22,594 nt of DNA, from contig JAKQEQ010000099.1 of the NCBI GenBank assembly GCA_029556545.1, forward strand, positions 1 through 22,594. Direction: 5' to 3'. Position numbers and translations under genes: made by a program. The notes beneath the pieces were generated by a model. That model searched no databases. It worked only from the letters and a program-made list of their open reading frames with translations, and had not been told where the DNA came from. Shown here piece by piece: positions 7,949-15,482 of this stretch (position 1 is its first letter; every line of letters starts with the position of its first letter). The DNA is from Candidatus Hydrogenedentota bacterium. GTDB lineage: Bacteria; Hydrogenedentota; Hydrogenedentia; Hydrogenedentales; JAGMZX01.

Positions 7949-9217
7949 ATGACTCGGTCCGACAATGCCTGCATGGCGGGCCCGGGGCGCCGGGTGCGCG
8001 CGTCGATGCCTGAGTTCTTCTTCATGGATTGGACGTTACGCCGGCAAGATCCCGGGCGCATGGTATTTCGGCCCAGTCTCGTAACGCTCGCACGGCGCTT
8101 GGTCCTCACCATTTTGGCGGGGGTCGTCGTAGTAATCCTGATATGGGGGAATACAGGGTGGAATCCCCGGACCAAGCGGGACCCCCATACCTCGGAAGAC
8201 TTGGAGCGCATTCGGCGGGAGACGCTGGCGCTGGCGGACCAGGCGGGCTTGGACAAGGCGGAACTGGAACGGCTTCAGCGGGTTCAGGAAGCCCGGCACG
8301 CGGAAGGGCAGGCACGCCTGGCCCGGCAGCGGGACTTGTATTCCCAGGTCACCTATGGATTGGCGGGAATGCTGGCTTTGGTGGGGATCCTGGCGCCACT
8401 GAGCACGATTTGGAGCCGAGTGGTCATTAACCATGACCTGAGAGGCAACTTGTCCGTATTCGTGTGGCATATTCTTCCACGCACCTACACCTATGATCTG
8501 CGAGACTTCGGCGGCATCCAGTACGGAGCCGAGGAAATCGTTCACCGCGGGAAATACCAGATGGTGACGGATCGGTATTGGCGCTGGTATGTGCGGTTGA
8601 TGCCCGCTGCGCCACCGGGATCAGGGCCCGGCCACCCCCTCGACCTGACATCGATTTCCCTCAGTTTCCATCCCTTTCGGCAAAAGGATCGGCCCAGTGC
8701 AACGGGACGTCCCCCACAGCCCGTTACGGCGTTGATCGCGTGGCTTCGGCAACAGGGCAATTTCCCGGCGACGGGGCCGTTGTTCTTCGAGGAATCCCAG
8801 GAGCGACGAGGATTCTTGAGGGGCAGGCGGAAGCAGTTAGCGGGATACCAACCCGAGGTATGTGTGACAACACAACGGGGAACAGAGGACTTGACGCCGG
8901 AGGAACGAACGGAAGCGCTACGTCATGCGAGGAAAGCCGTTCGGCCCGGCGATCCGTGGCGGCGCCACACGACGGACATTTCCTATCAGGATAGTTCCGG
9001 ACAGATGCACCGCGCGCGGACCTTGGAAGAACTGCCGGAGGAGATTCAGGCCAGAATACGAGAAGCCAAGGCGCAGGCGGGGAATGCTCCGCGGACGTTC
9101 ACCTTCAAGGACGCGAGCGGGGTGGAGCACACCTACCATTCGCTAGAGGAGATGCCGCCGGAGTTGCGTGAAGTATTCCTGCGACAGATGGAGCAGTTTC
9201 GCGGCAAGAGGCCGTGA
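7949..9217 (+). CDS. Two-helix membrane protein with coiled coil and C-terminal tandem repeat; function unknown
   Basis: The 422-residue product has two clear membrane helices (about 51-67 and 135-154). They are joined by a charged, probably coiled-coil segment rich in Glu, Arg and Ala. After the second helix comes a basic/aromatic soluble region (TYTYDLRDFGGIQYGAEE, about 179-196). The C-terminus holds two copies of a motif exactly 40 residues apart: near 344-366 (YQDSSGQMH then TLEELPEEI) and near 384-406 (FKDASGVEH then SLEEMPPEL). I do not recognise the family. The start is uncertain: 7949 follows GGAGAGAGA, but in-frame ATGs at 8006, 8024 and 8060 would still leave both helices intact. 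It sits between the symporter and the GH36 gene on the same strand, with gaps of 220 and 174 bases, so it is probably transcribed separately. Confidence 0.75.
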   Translation: MTRSDNACMAGPGRRVRASMPEFFFMDWTLRRQDPGRMVFRPSLVTLARRLVLTILAGVVVVILIWGNTGWNPRTKRDPHTSEDLERIRRETLALADQAGLDKAELERLQRVQEARHAEGQARLARQRDLYSQVTYGLAGMLALVGILAPLSTIWSRVVINHDLRGNLSVFVWHILPRTYTYDLRDFGGIQYGAEEIVHRGKYQMVTDRYWRWYVRLMPAAPPGSGPGHPLDLTSISLSFHPFRQKDRPSATGRPPQPVTALIAWLRQQGNFPATGPLFFEESQERRGFLRGRRKQLAGYQPEVCVTTQRGTEDLTPEERTEALRHARKAVRPGDPWRRHTTDISYQDSSGQMHRARTLEELPEEIQARIREAKAQAGNAPRTFTFKDASGVEHTYHSLEEMPPELREVFLRQMEQFRGKRP

Positions 9218-9232
9218 TCCCGCGCTCGGTCG

Positions 9233-9251
9233 GTGCGGATTCGAATCGCAC
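9233..9251. terminator. Hairpin after the membrane-protein gene
   Basis: GTGC, one bulged G, then the palindrome GATTCGAATC and GCAC give a nine-pair near-perfect inverted repeat 16 bases after the stop at 9217. There is no T-run, so a terminator call is weak. The TTCGAAT core resembles a tRNA T-loop, but the stem register is wrong and no other tRNA arms are present. Confidence 0.3.
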
Positions 9252-9391
9252 ACTCGGGGCGCTTCAGAAGACGCAGCCCTGTTCTGTAAGTTGTATCTAC
9301 TGGCTACGCATCGCTTGACGGACGCGGAGATTCCCCGAATTCCGTGTTAACCGTTCAGTTCGTTACCGTCTTAACCTCAGGACATGTCCCA

Positions 9392-11446
9392 ATGACAGAC
9401 CGAATCATACACCGGTTGACGGCGGTGGCCGGCTCAGCCGCCGCGGTGATCGCATTGCTCTCTTGTGCCATCCCGTCTTACGCAAGCGTAGACGGCGCAA
9501 TGCGACAGCGAGACCAATGGGCCGAGACGCATCTGCTGAACTCCAATCCGCAACTGCCCTTCTCGTTCGTCTGTGACGATAACCCCTCATACGCCTTCCT
9601 CGCCGCCTGCCCCAACGAATTCGACACGGTAATGCTTGACAAAAACCGAACCCGGCATACGCGCGTTTGGGTCGACGGGAAGACCGGCTTGGAGGTGCGT
9701 TGCCTGGCAGTAGTGTATAACGACTACCCGGCGATCGAATGGACCGTATACTTTAAGAATACACGTGCGACAAATACGCCCATTCTGCGGGACATCCAAG
9801 GGCTCGATGCACGTTTCGAACGCGCCGACGGCGGCGAGTTCGAACTCCATGGAATCAAAGGCGATTCCTGTTCGGCGGACAGCTACCAACCCTATCGATA
9901 TCTACTCGATGCCGACGCCGCAAGACGCTTCGCCCCCGCGTCATCGGGCAAATCCTGCGACGGCCCGGACGGCTGGCCATACTACAATCTCCAAATGCCC
10001 GGCGGCGGCGTCATGCTCGCCGTGGGCTGGCCGGGGCAATGGGCTGCTTCCTTCACGCGCGACAAGAAGAATGGATTGCGCATCACAGCCGGACAAGAGT
10101 TGACACGTATGTATCTGAAACCCGGCGAGGAAATCCGGACTCCCTTGATTGCCCTGTTGTTCTGGAAGGGCACCGATCCGGGCCAATCCCAGAACCTCTG
10201 GCGACGCTGGTACATCCAGCATAACATGCCGCGCGTCGCCGGCAGGCCCCAGCCGCCTGTCGCCCAAATACAAGTCAGCGGATCCGATCAGGATATCGAG
10301 TACGTCAACCGGTTTCTGCTGGCGGGCATCAAGCCCGATATCTGCTGGCGGGACGCGGGCGCCGGCGCAGTCACCTGGTATCCAAGCGACATAGGTCCCT
10401 ACAAAGGCAAGGACGCCTGGTTGAACACTGGCACATGGGAAATCGATCCGACGAAGTACCCGCGAGGATTCAGGCCTTTCAGTGACTGGGTACATCAACA
10501 CGGCATGAAATTCCTCCTGTGGTTCGAACCGGAACGCGTGGGCAGTCCGGAGTCGTGGTTGGGCACGAACCATCCCGAGTGGCTCTTGCCGGGCACGTCC
10601 CATGGGGCACTCCTGAACGAGGGCAATCCGGCGGCGTGGGAATGGCTGGTCGAGCATATCGACGGCATGATCAAGTCCCAAGGGATAGACTGGTATCGCG
10701 AAGACATGAACGGTGCAGGCCCGCTCCCGGCGTGGCGCGGGAATGACGCCGTTGATCGCCAAGGGATTACGGAGAACCTCTATGTGCAGGGCCACCTGGC
10801 CTTCTGGGACGAACTGAAACGCCGCAATCCCGACCTGTGTATCGATTCGTGCGCCTCCGGCGGGCGGCGCAACGATCTGGAAACCATGCGGCGGGCCGTG
10901 CCGTTATTACGCAGCGATTTCCAGTTTCCCGATATGCCGGGCGTTGTCGAAGGGAATCAGGGCCACACCTATGGATTGTCATTCTGGCTACCCTTTCAGG
11001 GATCCGGCGTCTATTCCTATGATTCCTATTCTTACCGCAGTTTCTACATGGCTTCCTTTGGCATGGCGCTTCTCACTGCCGACAACATAACCGCCCAGCA
11101 AAAAGCTTACGCCGAGTGCCGGAGAATTGCGCCGTTGATGCTTGGCGACTACCACCCGCTCACACCGTACAGCCTGGCGCACGACGCGTGGATCGCCTGG
11201 CAGTTCAACCGCCCCGAAACGGGGGACGGCGTGATTCAGGCATTCAGGAGGGCCGAATGCCGCGAAGACGAAATGATCTTCCGTCTCAAAGGCCTCGACC
11301 CTGACGCGTCGTACGAAGTCACCGACTTTGACGGGCCGGGCGCGCGACGAATCGTCGGGAGTGAACTGTTGGAGAAGGGCCTGACGGTGAAAGTCGACGA
11401 CAAACCCCGCGCGGTGGTGCTTGTTTATGAGAGGGCGGACCACTGA
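9392..11446 (+). CDS. Secreted GH36-type alpha-galactosidase
   Basis: The 684-residue product has an N-terminal signal peptide (hydrophobic 11-24, cleavage near SYA at 32). Residues about 35-280 form the GH36 N-terminal beta-sandwich and 290-600 the (beta/alpha)8 barrel. The barrel carries GMKFLLWFEPERV (371-383). WYREDMN follows, with the likely nucleophile Asp438, then CIDSCASGGRRND (483-495) and LLRSDFQF with the likely acid/base Asp509. A small C-terminal beta domain follows. It should hydrolyse terminal alpha-linked galactose (or a close relative) from oligosaccharides or glycan side chains outside the cytoplasm. The start at 9392 is preferred over 9344 because the signal peptide begins there and CAGGA precedes it by nine bases. 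Some GH36 members act on alpha-N-acetylgalactosamine, so exact substrate is open. It converges on the MBL gene across 46 bases. Confidence 0.92.
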   Translation: MTDRIIHRLTAVAGSAAAVIALLSCAIPSYASVDGAMRQRDQWAETHLLNSNPQLPFSFVCDDNPSYAFLAACPNEFDTVMLDKNRTRHTRVWVDGKTGLEVRCLAVVYNDYPAIEWTVYFKNTRATNTPILRDIQGLDARFERADGGEFELHGIKGDSCSADSYQPYRYLLDADAARRFAPASSGKSCDGPDGWPYYNLQMPGGGVMLAVGWPGQWAASFTRDKKNGLRITAGQELTRMYLKPGEEIRTPLIALLFWKGTDPGQSQNLWRRWYIQHNMPRVAGRPQPPVAQIQVSGSDQDIEYVNRFLLAGIKPDICWRDAGAGAVTWYPSDIGPYKGKDAWLNTGTWEIDPTKYPRGFRPFSDWVHQHGMKFLLWFEPERVGSPESWLGTNHPEWLLPGTSHGALLNEGNPAAWEWLVEHIDGMIKSQGIDWYREDMNGAGPLPAWRGNDAVDRQGITENLYVQGHLAFWDELKRRNPDLCIDSCASGGRRNDLETMRRAVPLLRSDFQFPDMPGVVEGNQGHTYGLSFWLPFQGSGVYSYDSYSYRSFYMASFGMALLTADNITAQQKAYAECRRIAPLMLGDYHPLTPYSLAHDAWIAWQFNRPETGDGVIQAFRRAECREDEMIFRLKGLDPDASYEVTDFDGPGARRIVGSELLEKGLTVKVDDKPRAVVLVYERADH

Positions 11447-11492
11447 TCAGGAGGCCGGTGGCGCGCGTCGTGCATCATCCCGGCGGCGACGC

Positions 11493-13427
11493 TTACCGGA
11501 CACGAACCAGGGCGTGCCGAATGGCGCCGAGTTTCCATTCGCGATAGTCCACGGAAAACGGGATTACGTGCAGGCCGGGCGCCGCGCCCGGCGGCACGCG
11601 GACGGTAACCGACAACACCGCATCGGGCCGTGATGCGCCGGGGCCTACCCAGCCATCGGTCCGGCTGGGCGATTCAACGCGCGTAGTACTCACAGCCGGC
11701 TCCAGACTCCATGCCATCGGCAATGCCGGCCTGACAGAGATCGCCGCCGAGACGCGGCTATGGTTGGTCACGTGGATTTGTATCGTAACCCGATCTCCCG
11801 GGGCGGCTTCCTGCTCGTAGGGGTACGAACGAATCCAATGCTCGTCGATTGCGAAATCCGCCTCGTCCCAAGGAATCATCGTCTTGACCAGAGCCTCCCG
11901 CTCGATCAATATCCGCTCCATGTAATCCAGTTGCGTTTCCGTAAAGCGGAAAGCCTTGTCCTGATGCTGGTTGAAGATGTAGTCCGGCCGCGTTGCGCGC
12001 CAGATGGCCAGGCAGCGCCGCGAACCACGCCCTTCCCCCAGGAATGTTCGGTTACCCGCGCAGTAGTCGTCCAGCCCGGTGGGCGCGCCCGAGTCGCCCG
12101 CGAAGAACACCTTCGCCCCGTGGCCCTCGACCAGAAGCCCGCCGTGGTAGAGCGTCTGCCCCGGAAAATGGAAGGCGGTCAGCGTAAACTCCCGCCATGT
12201 CCACGATTCGCCGTCCGACGTCTTGCGCGCAACCTGCACGGGCGTCGGCGCAATGCACGGCAGCCAATAGCGCTGCGGATACTCCAGGATTTCCGCCACG
12301 CGCGCGTCCGTCATGATCGGACACGACCACGACGCCAACCGGTCCAGCGCGTCCACGTGATCGTCATGGTAGTGCGTGACCCAGCACGCCTCGACCGATT
12401 TCAACGTTCCGTTGTTCCGCCACTCCTCCAGTTTCGCGATCACGCTTTCATCCCCGCAATCAACCAGCAACGCGTCTCCGGAATCAGCCATGACCGCAAA
12501 GCTGGTGGCCGCCACCCGCCGCACCCACTCCGGCGGAGACCGTCGCTCCGCCGGAGACATTCGAGCCGCGTCGTCCTTGAGTTCCTCAAACTGGGCTGGA
12601 AAGTAGAAATTCAACGCCGATATGGACACGTAGTTCCGGAAAAGGCGGTTCAGCCGGTCTTCCATCAAGGCAGCGGCATCCGCAACGTTATCGAAGGGGG
12701 CGCCGTGCGATGGGACGGCCGGCGTCGCCCCCGTCGCCTTGAGTCTGTGAAGACTCTCGATCAATGGTTCGCGCATACCAAGAAAGCCGTGGTAGTCGCC
12801 AACCACCCGGAACCCCTTCTGCAACGAATAGAGGTCCCAGACCTGCCCCGGACCGTACAACAGGTCGCCAATAAAGGCTATGTGCTTTCCGTCCGTCTCC
12901 ACACAGTATGAAATGGCGCCTTCCGTGGCCCCAGGCGTCTCCAGCACGCGTAACGTAAAGCCGCGCCATTCGATAGTATCCCCATCCTTCACGGTGCGGG
13001 CCACAGGCAACGGACGATCAAGCACCTGCGGTCCGGGCTGCATATGATAGAGATGCCAGCGGTTACGCCCGTCTCCCCAGTAGGCGTCCACGTCCTCGAA
13101 CAATGGCCGGTCCTTTTCGGAAACAAGGAGTCGCGCCCCTTGCTCCTCCACAAACCGGTATGCGCCCATGGCATTGGGCCGTCGGTGCTGGGTCATGCAG
13201 ATCATCTCGACCTGCTCCACCCCGATCGCCCGCAGCCGCTCCCGGGTCACCGTCTCACAGCAGTCGATCAACAGCGCTTTCCCGTCGGACACAAGAACGC
13301 CCGTGTTCACCGCGCCGCCCAGCACGTATAGGCCCGGCCCAAGCATCACGGCGTCCGGCACGGCCGGACGCTCGTTCACCGCGGGCAATGCCGCATAGAT
13401 GACCGCCGCGCAAACCACGGATGACAT
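11493..13427 (-). CDS. Tandem metallo-beta-lactamase-fold hydrolase with C-terminal beta domain
   Basis: The 644-residue product contains two MBL folds. The second (about 305-515) has a complete metal site: HYHDDH at 352-357, His428 in LYHGG, Asp445 in FFAGDSG and His488 in NQHQD. The first (about 25-260) keeps the fold (LLIDC, PGATEGAISY, FIGD, PSHGAP), but where HxHxDH should stand it reads TQHRRPNAMG from residue 79, leaving a single His. It is therefore probably structural or altered. Residues about 540-644 look like a NEW3/CARDB-type beta-sandwich (APGDRVTIQIHVTNHS). A short hydrophobic N-terminus (SSVVCAAVIYAALPA) may be a signal peptide. The ATG at 13427 has GGAGGGG seven bases upstream, better than the 13532 start. 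The substrate (ester, phosphodiester, lactone) cannot be inferred. Confidence 0.88.
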   Translation of the reverse strand: MSSVVCAAVIYAALPAVNERPAVPDAVMLGPGLYVLGGAVNTGVLVSDGKALLIDCCETVTRERLRAIGVEQVEMICMTQHRRPNAMGAYRFVEEQGARLLVSEKDRPLFEDVDAYWGDGRNRWHLYHMQPGPQVLDRPLPVARTVKDGDTIEWRGFTLRVLETPGATEGAISYCVETDGKHIAFIGDLLYGPGQVWDLYSLQKGFRVVGDYHGFLGMREPLIESLHRLKATGATPAVPSHGAPFDNVADAAALMEDRLNRLFRNYVSISALNFYFPAQFEELKDDAARMSPAERRSPPEWVRRVAATSFAVMADSGDALLVDCGDESVIAKLEEWRNNGTLKSVEACWVTHYHDDHVDALDRLASWSCPIMTDARVAEILEYPQRYWLPCIAPTPVQVARKTSDGESWTWREFTLTAFHFPGQTLYHGGLLVEGHGAKVFFAGDSGAPTGLDDYCAGNRTFLGEGRGSRRCLAIWRATRPDYIFNQHQDKAFRFTETQLDYMERILIEREALVKTMIPWDEADFAIDEHWIRSYPYEQEAAPGDRVTIQIHVTNHSRVSAAISVRPALPMAWSLEPAVSTTRVESPSRTDGWVGPGASRPDAVLSVTVRVPPGAAPGLHVIPFSVDYREWKLGAIRHALVRVR

Positions 13428-13790
13428 CGGGAAACCCCTCCTCTCATCGATCCTTCCAGCACTACCCAAACGCCGCAAACCCGCATCGCCATGTCCCTCA
13501 CTCCCAAACGGAGACGGCGGGTAATACCGCATTCCGCGTCACCTCGGCGCTCATCGTTCGTATCCGCGCCGCATGAATCCATCCTACAATACCTGCAACC
13601 CTGGAGCGTAGCCGTCCGCAAGACCGCTTCGAATCGGCAACTCATAATACTTCCAAACAGGTGATTCACATCGGCAGCGCGCCGCCCGCGGGCCAAACCC
13701 CGCCGGTCCGATCGTCGACATCAACGGGTGCGAGAAGTCCCCGTTCCGCTATAATGCGCCTCTTAAACGGGATGGAAGGGAGGGTTCATT
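13428..13790. promoter_or_regulatory. 363-base divergent intergenic region
   Basis: No convincing gene lies here; the open frames crossing it lack ribosome sites and family features. It must hold the promoters of both the MBL gene (leftward) and the isomerase-like gene (rightward). The rightward -10 box is clear (see 13750); I could not identify a leftward promoter with confidence. A GC-rich stretch at 13676-13695 contains the short palindrome CCCGCGGG. Confidence 0.6.
13750..13755 (+). promoter_or_regulatory. Consensus -10 box TATAAT upstream of the isomerase-like gene
   Basis: A perfect TATAAT at 13750-13755 stands 35 bases before the start codon at 13791, with a very strong GGAAGGGAGGG ribosome site in between. 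The -35 region at normal spacing (GGTGCG at 13727) is poor, so an activator may be needed, or a non-sigma70 promoter is used. Confidence 0.5.
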
Positions 13791-15356
13791 ATGAAGAACG
13801 TACCACGTGAGAGAAGCAGGGGATCAGGCGCCGACGCCCGTGCGGACGCCGCGGGAATCAGTCGGCGCGTGTTCCTGGGGAGCGTCGGCGCAGGAACGGG
13901 CGCGGTCGCTCTTGCGGCCCACGCCGCAACACAGGCTGCGGCGGATCGCGTCAGAACGCTTCTGCCGTTTGGCAAGCCCCTTCGCGTCCTTCCCGTATTG
14001 GTCTATGCGGTGGCGCAGCCGCAGGATCGCAGCAGTTGGCGCGCCTACGGCGCCATCCACACGAAAACCGACGCCGAAGACGAGGCGCGCCGAATCGAAA
14101 CGGAACTCAAGGACCTCGCGGCCAACGCCGAATTCCCAATCGACTTTCAACCCCTCGCCTTGGTCTCCGACGACGCCCAAGTCCGCGAGGCCGCCGCAAC
14201 CGACGCCGATGCGATCCTCGTGTACGCCTCCGGCGGACCGCCCAACTGGTACGCCGCGCTCGCCGCCGCCCAGACCCCCAATATCATGTTCATCCGCCAC
14301 AAGTCTGGCGCATACTACCTCTATCACGAAATCGTCCACTGGCGCTTCCTCCGCCAAAGCGACGACGCAATGGTCGAACCCCACATGGGCCTCGACGACA
14401 TCGTCGTCGACGACTACGGCAACGTCCTATGGCGACTGCGCGCCTTGTACGGTCTCAAGAACGCCTTCGGCACGAGGATGTTGGCGATTGGCAGCCTCGC
14501 CGCCTACAGCGCGCCCGGACAGGAGCTGGGCCCCGGGCACGCCCGAGACGTGTGGGGCTACCAGATCGAAATCGTGCCCTACGACGACTTCAAAAAACGT
14601 TTGGCCGGCATCCGATCCGACCCTTCCCGCATGACCGCGGTCCGGCGCGAGGTGGACGCATTGTTGGACCGCCGCGACGTTACCCTCAAGACCGACAAAC
14701 GCTTCGTCGAGAATTCTTTCGTCGCGCTGCACGCCTGTCGCGACCTCTTGCGGGAAAAGGACGCCTTCAACATTGCCTTTGACCACTGCATGGGCCGCGA
14801 CATCATCGAAATGCTTGATACGCCCCCGTGTCTCCTCGAAGCGCTCATCAACGACGAAGGCTATACGTCCTATTGCCACACCGACCTTACCCACACCGTC
14901 CCCGGCGTGTTGCTCCGATGGATCGCCGGAAGGCCCACCTTCGTCTGCAACACCCATCTCCCGCACGACGGCGTGTTTACCGTCGCGCACTGTGCCGCAC
15001 CTATGGCAATGGACGGGACGACCCCCGATCCGACGACTATCATGACCCACTACGAATCGGATTACGGCGCCGCCACCAAGGTCGAATACCGAAAGGGCCA
15101 GCAGGTGACCGTCATCATTCCCAATCTGCACTGCACCCGCTGGCAAGGCTTCAAAGGCGCCGTTATCGCCGCGCCGTCGCTCCCCGCGTGCCGTTCGCAA
15201 ATGGATATTCGCGTCGAGGGCGACGTGGACACCCTCGCCCGCGAAATGGAAGGCTTCCATGCACAGGTCGTATATGGCGACTACCTTCGCGAAGTCGGCT
15301 ACGCACTGCGCGGAATAAAGGCGCTCGAATGGAAAAACTACAGCGAGAACGCCTGA
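13791..15356 (+). CDS. Tat-exported L-fucose/L-arabinose-isomerase-like protein
   Basis: The 521-residue product starts with a twin-arginine signal: SRRVFLG at 24-30, a hydrophobic stretch to about 45, then an Ala-rich cleavage region. This suggests export as a folded, possibly metal-bound protein. The rest resembles the sugar-isomerase fold of FucI/AraA-type proteins: an N-terminal Rossmann-like part (DADAILVYASGGPP), and a C-terminal region with EALINDEGYTSYCHTDLTHT and GRPTFVCNTHLPH. VFTVAHCAAPMAM there matches the FucI C-terminal pattern of a conserved His-Cys near the end of the metal site. FucI-type enzymes interconvert aldoses and ketoses in the cytoplasm, so export is unusual and catalysis is unproven. 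The ATG at 13791 follows GGAAGGGAGGG by six bases. The HzsA-related gene follows on the same strand 126 bases on, probably cotranscribed. Confidence 0.82.
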   Translation: MKNVPRERSRGSGADARADAAGISRRVFLGSVGAGTGAVALAAHAATQAAADRVRTLLPFGKPLRVLPVLVYAVAQPQDRSSWRAYGAIHTKTDAEDEARRIETELKDLAANAEFPIDFQPLALVSDDAQVREAAATDADAILVYASGGPPNWYAALAAAQTPNIMFIRHKSGAYYLYHEIVHWRFLRQSDDAMVEPHMGLDDIVVDDYGNVLWRLRALYGLKNAFGTRMLAIGSLAAYSAPGQELGPGHARDVWGYQIEIVPYDDFKKRLAGIRSDPSRMTAVRREVDALLDRRDVTLKTDKRFVENSFVALHACRDLLREKDAFNIAFDHCMGRDIIEMLDTPPCLLEALINDEGYTSYCHTDLTHTVPGVLLRWIAGRPTFVCNTHLPHDGVFTVAHCAAPMAMDGTTPDPTTIMTHYESDYGAATKVEYRKGQQVTVIIPNLHCTRWQGFKGAVIAAPSLPACRSQMDIRVEGDVDTLAREMEGFHAQVVYGDYLREVGYALRGIKALEWKNYSENA

Positions 15357-15482
15357 GAAGTGGAGCAGGCGCGGATATCCTGTGTCGCTAAAGACCGTTA
15401 CGTGCCGCGTCGAGTCCAAGACGACGATCGGGCTCAGCGGCAAGCCACAATTGCAGCAGATGCATTTGGGAAAGACTTTCGA

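Noticed and set aside
9225-9265. Possible tRNA 3' part (TTCGAAT core)
   Set aside because: The base before the TTC is A, not the pairing G53, the T-stem does not form in register, and no D-arm, anticodon arm or acceptor stem is present.
11760-12911. Plus-strand frame (383 codons) opposite the MBL gene
   Set aside because: It is antisense to the complete second MBL metal site and is Arg-rich without any domain.
14427-15443. Minus-strand frame (338 codons) opposite the isomerase-like gene
   Set aside because: It is an antisense shadow of a gene with a very strong ribosome site and Tat signal; no recognisable domain.
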